A stretch of DNA of 64,000 nucleotides, taken from the NCBI GenBank assembly GCA_037176705.1, contig CM073886.1, forward strand, positions 92,806,501 to 92,870,500, written 5' to 3'. Positions within the stretch are counted from its first letter, which is position 1; the number at the start of each line of letters is the position of its first letter. Below the pieces are notes generated by a model, which saw only the letters and a list, made by a program, of their open reading frames with translations, did no database searches and was not told where the DNA came from. The DNA is from Molossus alvarezi (lineage: Eukaryota; Chordata; Mammalia; Chiroptera; Molossidae). Below are positions 1 to 10,500 of the stretch, piece after piece. The position numbers and the translations under genes are program-made.

Positions 1-60
1 TTACCCAGTTCATGGTAGTTTGTTACAACAGCCCTAGGGAACTAATACAGCATCTAAAAA
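1..60 (+). repeat. 3' end of an MLT1-type (ERVL-MaLR) LTR
   Basis: GTTACAACAGCCCTAGGGAA then CTAATACAG matches the conserved 3' terminus of MaLR LTRs. The rest lies outside the window. Confidence 0.5.
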
Positions 61-776
61 CAATGCAGGCAGCCAGGATTTAAGAGGCCCGCTGTGAGGT
101 ATTTGCCCACAAGAAATCAAGCTGAAAGTAGAAGCTAACAGACTAAAGAGCTAAGGAGAGTTCTCACAGTGCTGGAAAGACAAAAACTGAAGTTGAGAGC
201 CCACCAAGGCAATTATTTGGTAAACCCCCAAAAGCTTGCAGTAGAAACTCCAGGAAGGCTAAAAGTAAGGGGGGATAAAGAGTAAACTAGCCACAGACCA
301 CCCTCAACTAGATCATGGTTGAAGTCATATTGTATTTGCTTGCCTGGAGAAAATTAAATTCTCTCTGGAGAAAGGTAACAGAATTCAAGCCTCTCTAATT
401 TCCCCTATCCAACGTTCAGCACTCAATGAAAATTTATAAGGCATACTAAAAAAAAAAAAACAGGAAAAAAAGACAAATCAAAATACAAATAGAATCAGGA
501 GAAACAGACACTGTAATTATTAAAAATTTTTAAATGATTACATTCAAGAAAATAGGTAAAAGATGGAGAAAACTGAAATCTGTTTTTGTTTTTGTTTTGT
601 TTTGTTTTAAAATACCAAAGGGGAAGCCTAGAACTGATAAACACAATAAGTGAAATAAAGGGTAAGTGAAAAATAGTTCACTGGGAAAAAAATCCAGACT
701 GAAGCATAATGAGAAAAACAGAACTTTTGCTTTTGAGAGTGTCCATTTACAGTGTACAATTTAAAAAGTACTAAGG

Positions 777-988
777 CTCAGCCAGAATGGTTCAGTAGTT
801 GAGTATCAACCCATGTACCAAGAGGTCGCCGGTTCAATTCCTGGTCAGGGCACATGCCCAGGTTGTGGGTCCAATCCCCAGTGGGGGGCATGCAGGAGGC
901 AGCCAATCGATATTCTCGCTCATCAATGTTTCTATCCCTCTCTCCCTCTCCCTTCCTCTCTCTCTAAAATAAAGAAAGGGAAAAAAAG
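777..988 (+). mobile_element. VES SINE
   Basis: Flanked by AGTACTAAG at 768-776 and 989-997. Confidence 0.85.
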
Positions 989-997
989 AGTACTAAG

Positions 998-1114
998 GGC
1001 CTGGGTGGCTCAGTTGGTTGAACATCATTCTATAAAACAAAAGATTGCGGGTTCGATCCCCAGTCAGGGCAAGTATGAGAGGCAACCGATTAAGGTTTTT
1101 CTCTCACATCAGTG

Positions 1115-1146
<32 letters not shown>

Positions 1147-1214
1147 CCCCCCCCCTTCTTTTCTCTAAAATCAATACACATATCCTAGGGCAAGAATTTA
1201 AATAAAACAAAATA
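998..1214 (+). mobile_element. VES SINE, inserted next to the previous copy
   Basis: Begins straight after the duplicated AGTACTAAG and ends before a similar ATACTAAAG, so both used about the same target. Confidence 0.8.
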
Positions 1215-1854
1215 TATACTAAAGGCAGTTCTTCAGGCAAAAGACAAATGGACCCAGGTGGAAGCCTGGCAAACACTGAAAGAAATGAAAACACCAGAAA
1301 GGTACATTTAAATTAATAATGCTGGCAAAACAGTATAAAATAGATTCTTGTGGAGTTTAAAGCATGTGCAGAATTAAAGTACTCAACAAGAGCATAAAAG
1401 ACAGGAAGGCATAAATGAAGTTAAAGTATTATAAAGTTCTTTCATTATCTGGAAAAAAGTAAAGTACTAATCTAAAGTTAGTCTCTAATAAGTCAAGGAT
1501 TCATGTTATAATCACTAGGAAAATCACTTGAGTAATAAAAGTGTCCTAATCTTGCAGAAAGAAAAACGGAGTAACAACTAATTCAAAGGTAGGTAAGAAA
1601 GAAAATGGCAGGAGGGAGAGAAGGACAGATATCAGACAGAAACAAAGAGTGGATGGTAGACTTAAACTCCAACTTAAATAGCAGATAGTAGACTTAACCC
1701 CAACTTTATCAGTAATTACATTAAATGTTAATGGACATAATACTAAACTTAAGAGACATTTATTAGATTGGATAAAAACAAAACCCAACTATTTGATACT
1801 TATATAAGAAACATTATGAATGGAACACAAAGAAATATTACAAGAAGGAGCAGA

Positions 1855-2087
1855 GCCCTGGCCGGTTGCTAAGTGGTTAGAGCATCGACCAGCAGACCAA
1901 TGAGTTGCAGGTTCAATTCCAGCCAAGGGCACATACCTAGGTTGCGGTTCATCCCCGGCCCTGTTCGGGTCGTGTGGGAGGCAACCAGTTGATGTGGCTC
2001 TATCACATCAATGTTTTTCTCTGTCTATCCCTCCCTTCCACTCTATCTGATGATAGGTGGAAAAGTATCCTTGAGTGAAGAATAAAA
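1855..2087 (+). mobile_element. VES SINE
   Basis: Full-length, flanked by near-identical AAGGAGCAGAG / AAGAAGCAGAG. Confidence 0.85.
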
Positions 2088-3289
2088 AGAAGCAGAGAAA
2101 GACATACCATGCAACCGTAAGATGGCTGGTATGGCTCTATTAAAATCAGAAAAACTAGACTTTAGGCCAAAACACATTGCTAGAGATAAGAGGAACATTT
2201 CATAATTAAGACAAGGTCTATTCAGGAGATAATAACCCTGAACTTTGATCCTATAATATAGTCTCAATAGATAGAAAGCAAAAAATAAGAATGAAACAAA
2301 GAAATATGTGAATCCAAATCATATTTGAAGATAAACACAGACCTCTCAGTAAATGATGGTAAAAGCACAAAATCAGTAAGGATATAGAAGACTTATAGCA
2401 TAATTAATAAATCTGACCTAAGGTATATTAAAAAAACAACAACATTATAATCCACAATGGCAAAACCCACATTCCTTTCAAATGCACACAAAATGTTTAT
2501 ATCATATGCTGGGATCATAAAAGAAGACAGCACATTTTAAAGAATGAAATCAGTAACAAAACAGTAACTAAAAAGCCTCACATGTTTAGAAATTAGGCTA
2601 TATACTTCTAATTGACCCATGGGTCTAAAAAGAAGTCGCAGGAGAAATTTTAAAATCTTTCTAACTGAATAGTAATGAAAATACTACATATCAAGGCTTG
2701 TGAAACTAAACTAAAGCCACGATTAATAAGAAAAGCCTCAATGCTTTAAATACACATTTAAGAAGAAAAACTGAAAATCAATTACCTAAGCTTTCATCTC
2801 AAAAAGCTAGAAAAAGAACAGCAAGTTAAATCTAAAAAAGTAACAGAAAATACAACATCTTGTACAATAACTACAACAAAGATAACCATATTAGCCAGTA
2901 TAACAAAACAGAGAATCAGAAACAGATCCATACACATAAAGTGCCTGATTTATAACAAAGGAACCACTGAAATGTGATAGGGAAAGAATACACAGTGCTG
3001 CCTCTACTTCACATACAAACCTTACACAGAAATCACTTCCAGATAGATCATACACCTAAATGTGAAAAATAAAACAAAGCTTCTAGCAGAAAACACAGAA
3101 TATTTTCATGACCTTGGGTTGAGCAAAATTTTGTAAATAGGCCCCGAAAGAATTATAAAAGAAACGTAGCTAGATTGAACTTCATTAATATTCAGAGCTT
3201 CTCTTCCTCAAAAACACCATTGAGAAAGTAAAATGGCAAAGTGGAAGAAGACACTTTCAATATGTAGTCAACAAAGGACTTATATACAA

Positions 3290-3522
3290 CCCTGGCCGGT
3301 TTTGCTCAGTAGTTAGAGTGTCAACCTGCAGACCAGAATCCCAGGTCCGGTTCCCACTAAGGGCACAGTTTGTCCCCGGCTCCGGTTGGGGTCATGTGGG
3401 TGGCAATCACTCGATGTGTCTCTCTCACACTGATATTTCTCTCTTCTTCCCTCTCTCCCTCCTGCTCTATCTGAAGATAATAAATGCAAAAATGTCCTCG
3501 GTGAGGATAAAAAAATTTAAAA
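3290..3522 (+). mobile_element. VES SINE in L1
   Basis: Perfect target duplication AAAGGACTTATATACAA on both sides. Confidence 0.9.
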
Positions 3523-4346
3523 AAAGGACTTATATACAAAACATGTACAAAGTCCCAGAAATCAGTAAGATAACCCAATTTTCTGTTTTATGTGCAAATG
3601 ACAGGCCCTTCACAAAAGACATCCAAATGAAAAAGGTACTCATTCGTCATTAGGAAAATACAAAAATTACCAAGCACACCAGCGTGACTAAAATGAAAGG
3701 CTAAGTGCTGATAACAATGTGGAGTAAATGCCAATATGAATATACTGCTGGGGGGACAGTAAATTGGTACAACCTGTTTAGAAAACTACCTGCCGGTATC
3801 TACTAAAGTTAAGTATACATCTGACCACAAAATGCACACTTATGTGCAACAAGACATACAAAAGAGTTTTCAAGGAAGCATTATTTTTAACAGTCAATAA
3901 CTAGAAACAACCTTAATGCCATCAACAGCAGAACAAGTAGATTATTGTGGTATGTTCCTAAAATGAAATGTTGTACTCCCATATAAATCCATGCAACTAC
4001 ATGGTTAAATCTCACAAATACAGAATAAAAGCCAGATACAAAAAGAGAACACACTATATGATTTCCACTTATATGAAGTTCAGAAACAGGTAAAACTAAC
4101 CTATGGTGAAAGATGTCACATCGTACTTACCTGGGGGCGTGGGGGTGGAATAGGTGAGTGTGAGGGGGAGGGCAGAGGTTTCTGGGGTGCTACTAATGTT
4201 CTATCTAGCTCTTAATGGTACCTATAATGGGTGTGTTCACATTAAAAACATTCAAACTGCACCTGTCATTTGAGCACTTTTTAAGTATGTTATTATATAT
4301 AGGGTAAAAGTAGGTTTACAGTTGTTTGTATAAAAAAATATAAATA

Positions 4347-4593
4347 GCCCTGGCCAGTTTGGCTCAGCGGTTAGAGCGTCGGCCTGCAGTACTGAGAGAC
4401 CCGGGTTTGGTTCCCGCTAAGGGCATGTACCTCGGTTGCAGTTTGTCCTTGGCCCTGGTTGGTCGTGCGGGTGGCAGCCACTCGATGTGTCCCTTTCACA
4501 TCGATGTTTTTCTCTCTCTCTTCCTCTCTCTCCCTCCCACTCTATCTGAACAAAAAATGGAAAAAAATGTCCTCGGGTGAGGATAAAAAAAAA
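4347..4593 (+). mobile_element. VES SINE (young type)
   Basis: Full-length, close to the young consensus; tail runs into an (AT)n tract at 4594-4640. Confidence 0.9.
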
Positions 4594-4640
4594 TTTATAT
4601 ATATATATATAGTATATATATATATATAATTCAATAATAA
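4594..4640. repeat. (AT)n microsatellite
   Basis: Alternating TATATA tract after a VES A-tail. Confidence 0.85.
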
Positions 4641-4799
4641 ATAATAATACAAGAATAAACTATAAACCTACTTTTGCCAACCCCTGTATTATATACTTTG
4701 ACAAAAGTTTTTCAAACCTTAATAGTGACTTAATAAGAAAACAAGATTAAGATAAACATTTGGGTGAAGAGTCAAAGCCCAATGAAAGTCTATGCTCTT

Positions 4800-4899
4800 G
4801 CCCTGGCCAGTTTGGCTCAGCGGTTGAGCGTTGGCCTGCGTATCAGAGAGTCCCGGGTTCAGTTCCTGCTAGGGGCACAAACCGTAAAAAAAAAAGGAA
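4800..4899 (+). mobile_element. tRNA-head-only VES retroposon
   Basis: Only the first ~80 bases (A and B boxes through GGGGCACA) followed by an A-tail. Flanked by a perfect 16-bp duplication, GAAAGTCTATGCTCTT, at 4784-4799 and 4900-4915. CT-rich body and GTGAGGAT tail are absent. Confidence 0.9.
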
Positions 4900-4915
4900 G
4901 AAAGTCTATGCTCTT

Positions 4916-5530
4916 CCCTTGGAAATGAGCTCTCTAATCCTTTCATAACTGCTGTATTTTCCAACTTTAATAGCTGTTTTCTATTATCTGGCTTCTGAAA
5001 TGTTTTCTGCTATAATATTTTGCTTCAAGCTTGAAATTCAAGTTTTCTCCTAAGCCAAGGAGCCAGGTTCAACAGTTTTCATAATTTTAATTAAGAGAAT
5101 ACAACATAATGATTAGCTACTGAAGGCGGTAGAAAAGAGAGAGACCATGCAAAAATATACACATATTAAAGAAAATAAGCCATTAACATGAAGGAAACTT
5201 TAGCAATTCTCCAATAATATTTAACATTCCATCTTTAGTTCTATGCACATGCAATCTTTAGATGAATTCAGACTGTATCTCAAGCAAAAAGTGGATAATA
5301 TCTAATTAATTAGGACTCAATTAAAGTTGCACTGTATATATGTTTAAATTAATCCTCATTCTGTAAAAATAGTGGTAAGAGTAGGAACTATATAACATGA
5401 AACTTAGATAAGAATCCAAACAAGCAGATTTCAAGTGTTAATTAGAATATCAGTTTCATTGCTAATCTTTGTTCCCTTGCTCCCTTTCTCAGTAATTTAT
5501 TTTATTTTATTTTATTATTATTTTTTAAAA
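4916..5530. other. AT-rich intron sequence
   Basis: No gene or repeat recognised apart from a (TTTTA)n tract near 5500. Confidence 0.5.
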
Positions 5531-5734
5531 TATGTTTTTATTGATTTTTTTTTAGAGAGAGGAAGGGAGAGATAGAAACATCGATGTGAGAGAGAAACAC
5601 TAATTGGTTGCCTCCTGCCCGTCCCCTACTGGGGATCAAGCAAAGCAATCTGGACATATGCCCTGACCGGAAATCAAACTGGGACCTCTTGGTCCATGGG
5701 ATGATGCTCAATCCATTGAGCCACACTGGCTGGA
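5531..5734 (-). mobile_element. VES SINE (older subtype)
   Basis: Read on the minus strand, CCAGCCAGTGTGGCTCAATGG through the CT-rich body to an A/T tail. Confidence 0.85.
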
Positions 5735-5942
5735 ATTATTTTTTATATTGAGAGAGAGAGGAAAGCAGAGGAAGAAAGAGAAACATCCATGTGAGAGTGT
5801 AACATTGATTAGCTGCCTCCTGTACAGCCCTTACCAGGGATCAAGCCAGCAACCCAGGCATGTGCTCTGACTGGGAATCAAACCAGCAACCCCTCAATGC
5901 ACCGGAACGACATCCAGCCAACTTAGCCACACCAGCCAGGGC
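5735..5942 (-). mobile_element. VES SINE (older subtype), abutting the previous copy
   Basis: Same orientation as its neighbour; head GCCCTGGCTGGTGTGGCTAA on the minus strand. Confidence 0.85.
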
Positions 5943-6623
5943 TATTAGTACATTCTTCACATCCTTTCTCCCTAAGTACATTCATTTCTTTTCCAGCTTG
6001 TATCTCAATATATACTAAGCTTGGGATTTAACTTCCTAATACCATATAAAACCACCATTAATTTTTTAAATTTAAAGCAAATTCGTTTCTAATTATTTAT
6101 GTAAAAGTACAACCTGAAAAATTTAATCATAATTTACTCTCCCTTACAGTCATTATACATGACTATTTATATTCATTGTAACCACACTCCATATATATCA
6201 GTGAAAAAATCCACTTTAGGAAACATCTAAAAGTTAACTGGACATAGCAGTAGAAGTCTGTGCTGCACTGTTTCCAGTAACTCAATAATAGTTTCTCATC
6301 ATTAAATACTCTGTATCTCTCAAATTATGAGAAGAGATGGGTTTGTTTCATACTACTGTATCTTAAGTACAGTCTTAAAATATTCTAGTTGCTTCCAATA
6401 TTATCCAAGGACATATTTTATATGTACTTTGAAGTATTCACACGAGTTCTTTTTAAGGCCTTATAAATATCAGCGATACAATGCCATCTACTGGAGAATA
6501 AAGGCTATGTTACTTCTTCAGCAAAATTCACTCTTTTCTAGGAAATAAATTCCAGGGTCTTGTCTGCATTATCTTTCCATCAATTACATAACATGTAATT
6601 AATTATTAAGAGAAGTATGTTCA
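5943..6623. other. AT-rich intron sequence without recognised elements
   Basis: A 73-codon frame at 6327-6548 has no family resemblance and is probably chance. Confidence 0.5.
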
Positions 6624-6875
6624 GCCCTGGCTTGTGTTGCTCAGCGGCTAGAGCATCTGCCTGCACACCAAAAGGTCTCAGTGTTCAATTCCCAGTCAAG
6701 GGCACGTACCTGGGCTGCATGTTCGATCCCCCAGCCCATGTTGGGGCACATGTGGGAGGCAACCAATCAGTATGTCTCTCACATCGATGTTTCTCTCGCT
6801 CTCTCCTCCTCCCTCTCTTCCACTCTCTCTAAAAATCAAGAGAAAAATACTGTCGGGTAATGATTAACAAAAAAA
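6624..6875 (+). mobile_element. VES SINE
   Basis: Flanked by TATGTTCA on both sides. Confidence 0.85.
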
Positions 6876-7283
6876 TATGTTCACTTAACCCCCTACAAAG
6901 CAGTTGCAACTGAATCTCATAAGATTAAAAATGTATACTGTCCCAATCCCACCAAAAAGGAAATTATGCAGAAGACACTGGAATTAACATCTAGTTGGCT
7001 GAGAAATGACCTGAGATTTCCTTCTCAATGACTTGTCAAAATCCTAACCTCACACTTCTTTTAAAAAAAAAAATTTTTAAACATGACTCATTCAACTCAG
7101 CCTTTGTTTTGTGCCCATAAAATCAAAGATCTTTGAAAGCAAGAAATTAAGAAATCCACACATCTCCCTACCTGAAATAAAAAAATTTTTTTTAAAGTCA
7201 TGGAAAAAGCAATAATATGGATATAGATTTGTAATTAACTATGTAGAACACTTCTTCTTTAGTAATATATATATTTTTCTTTT

Positions 7284-7379
7284 AAGTGTCAAAAATTTCC
7301 ATGTCACCCTAGCACAGGGACCATACTAATCATCTCAGCATTGTTCCAATTTTAGTATATGGGCTGTTGGATTAAGCAC
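7284..7379 (-). pseudogene. U6 snRNA pseudogene
   Basis: The minus strand reads GTGCTTAATCCAACAGCCCA then TATACTAAAATTGGAACAAT, GATGATTAGTATGGTCCCTG and GGGTGACATGGAAATTT, tracking U6 from its 5' stem to the 3' region with many substitutions (U6 has TTCGGCAGCAC and GAAGATTAGCATGG). It is a decayed retrocopy in IPO11 intron 3, about 110 bp past exon 3. Confidence 0.9.
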
Positions 7380-7487
7380 AAACTTATTCTTTTGCATAAA
7401 AAAATGAAGATTAACAGGTACATTCCAATACCTCCCTGAATTTGAAAAGGTCTACTACACTGGGAGGAGGAGAGTGATGAAACTTAC

Positions 7488-7588
7488 TGAGGTGCTACAC
7501 GTCTCCAATAACGATCAATTCCATTTTTAAAGTACAGCACAGCAAGCCACCTTACATTTACATCCAGAGTGTGGTTTGTGAAAATATT
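7488..7588 (-). CDS. IPO11: IPO11 exon 3
   Basis: 101 nt, 33 codons plus CA, with good splice sites on both sides. Ends within the codon for the residue after RRVAP, so the next exon must start in phase 2. Confidence 0.96.
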
Positions 7589-10500
7589 CTGTAAATAAAG
7601 AACATGGTGTTAGAATAAACATATAATAGGTTTAAAATATAATTAATACACCCACAAGGAAATATGAATATTTTTTAATTAAATGTTTCATTTAAATTAT
7701 ATTACTACATACATCATACTGTTATTTTCTAAGTACCTATAGCTCTAGAATTCATATATGAAACAATACCTGCTCAGTAGAATGTTAATTGTTTAAGCTG
7801 AATAATGGATAGGTGAAGATTCATTACATTATTCGATTCTTATGTTTGAAAATTTTCCTAATACACATAAAACAAAATGAACCTCATTTTATATTACAAC
7901 CTACATACACACACAACTAAAATAAACACCATCAAAATTAGGAAATAAAAATAGACCATCACAGCATAGATTCTAAGGAGTAAAACCCCTTGGATTATTA
8001 ATACATGCTATAAATTATTTCAAAGTATTTTCATTAAAATAAGTATACTTACATATTAAGTTTGATAGCAGAATATATTTAAGTTATATAAAAGCAGATG
8101 TGCTATGAATAATTTCAACTCAAAATTAACCATTACTTAAAAAAGGTACTCCCTGTGTTAATACAGATAATCCTCACTTTGCACAGTACTGGGAGACCGT
8201 AAAACTGATTGTACAAGCTAAACCATGCAACATAATCTTAATACTCAAAAAGAAAATTACAATTGTCCTGTGATCTTTAAATTATTTATTAAAAAAGTTA
8301 TAAACATTATCAAAAATGTATAATGACAGTTATAAATGTATATGGAAATAAAAAGAACAGTAAAAGTAATATTTACTCTGTAATTTAAAACATCACAGGA
8401 CTTCCAGTCAAGATGGCAGGGTAGGTAAATGCGGTACTTGAATTCTCCCACAACCACATCAAAATTACAACTAAATTACAGAACAATCATCATTCAGAAC
8501 TGCCTGAAATCTAATTGAATGGAAATCCTACAACTAGGGAATTAAAGAAGAGGCCAACTTGAGACTGGCAGGAGGGTAGGAGGGGCAGAAATGAGGATGG
8601 ACGAGCTGGTCCCACACCCATCTGTGGTGGTTCAAAATCAGAAGGATTATCTTGGCTGTGGAGTTCCCCCCAGAGAAGAGAGGGGTCCTAGCCCCATGCC
8701 AGTCCCCCAAGCTCAGGGTCAGGTGCCAGGAAGAGAAGTCCCCATAACTTCTGACTATAAAAACCAGCAGGGTCTATGGCTAAGGGACGGAGAGCTGCTA
8801 GAGTCCCAGGCAGTTCTTCTTAAAGGGCCCGCGCAGGCTTACTTGGACTCACTCCCTCTGACTTCCAGTACTGGGGCAGTGACTTGAACTGCCTGGCATA
8901 GGGGCAAGAGCTGGAGGTGGGCAGCTTTCTCCCAGACTAAAGTGATGGCAGAGGCCACCATTCCTTTCCTGAGACTCCTCCCCTACATCCCACAGAACTG
9001 GCAGGCAGGTACCATATCTGAGTTGCTATCAACCTGGCTCACAGTTTGCCCAATCCTGATGCTTCCCTGAGACTCCGCCCCACCCAACTTGGGAGCCCAC
9101 CCAAGCCATTTCCAGTGGGTTTTCAATACAAATGTCCTCTCTTGCTTCAGACTTTCCTAAAATCTCTCAAACAAGTAGCATCTGGCCTCTGCATATCTCA
9201 TACCTCTTGCTAAGTTGCCCCAGCGGCAGCCAGACTTGGTTCTCAGCTTGGCCTCTCCTGGGCACTTCCAAGTCCAGTACAAGTAGCAGCCATCTGCAGA
9301 TGGCTTTGTAGCTCATGCTGGGTGGGCCCAGGAAAGGCACAGGCAGTAGCTGACGTTGAACCTCCCAGAAGGCCTAAGAGCCAATGCACCTGGTGGACAG
9401 TTTCAGATCATGACAATTACAACCCTACCACCTCCAGGAGTGACACACTCAAGGGTGGGCCTGGTGAGCACCAAAGCCCCACTGAAGCAAGTCCTGCTCT
9501 GAAGGGTTGACTCCTGCACAGCAGCTCCTCTGCTGTAGTCACAGCTGGTCCTCACAGACAATCAGCCTAGGGATCAATCCCTCTCAGTAACACCAACAAC
9601 AATCAAGGCTCAACTAAAAAGGGACAGTGCACACAGCCCACACAGGGGCACGCTTGGAGCATCAAGCTCAGGTGACTGGGGAGGCTGCGTCACTGGGCAC
9701 TATAGGACATCTACTCCACAAGACCATTCTACCAAGTCCAGGAGACACAATAGCTCTATGTAATACATAGAAACAAATATAAAGCAGCCAAATGCAAAGA
9801 CAAAGAAAAAGGTTCCAAATGAAATAGGAGAGGCCTGGCCAGTATGGCTCAGTGCTTAGAGCACTGGCCAACACACTGAAGAGTCATGGGTTCAATTACC
9901 AGTCAAGGTCACGTACCTGGGTTTCACGTTCAATCTCCAGCCCAAGTCCGGGGGCATGTGTCTCTCTAACAAAGATGTAACACCCCCCCACCCCACTTTC
10001 CACTCTAAAAATCAACAAAAAAAATATCCTTAAGTGAGGATTAACAACAACAAAAAAAAGACTGAGGGTATGAAGTGTCAAGGAAAAAAAATGTTATGGT
10101 CCAAACTGAATGGCATGACCTGGCCAGCACTGCTCAGTGTAACTACGAATTTGTGAGCATCAGCCCACGAATTGAAGGGTCATGGGTTTGATTCCCCGTC
10201 AAGAGCACGTACCTGGGTTGCAGGTTCAATCCCCAGCCCCAGATGGGACATGTGTAGGAGGCAACAAAACGATTATGTCTCTTTCACATCATTTCTCCTA
10301 TTCTCTCTCTCTACCCCTCCCTCCCTCCCTCCCTTCCACTCTCTCTAAAAACACAAACACACACACACACATACACACAAAAAAAATCAATGTAAAAAAT
10401 ATTCTCAGGTGATGATGAATCAAAAAAAAAAAAAAACTAAATGGCACATTTGAGGAATGAGGAATCCAGAAAGGTAAGAGAAAAAGACAGTAACAAAGGG

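Larger units (their letters stand above)
480..4346 (+). mobile_element. Old L1 LINE (L1M-like), fragmented, plus strand
   Basis: ORF1-like sequence near 600-700 (CTAGAACTGATAAACACAAT), ORF2-like near 1700-1780 (AATGGACATAATACTAAACT) and a typical 3' ORF2 and G-rich UTR at 3700-4300 run in order along the + strand. Interrupted by four VES insertions and full of stops. Sequence between 60 and 480 may belong to it too. Confidence 0.75.

Noticed and set aside
1..7400. IPO11 exon 4 or later
   Set aside because: I looked on the minus strand for the next part of the importin N-terminal domain and found only L1, VES and AT-rich intron.
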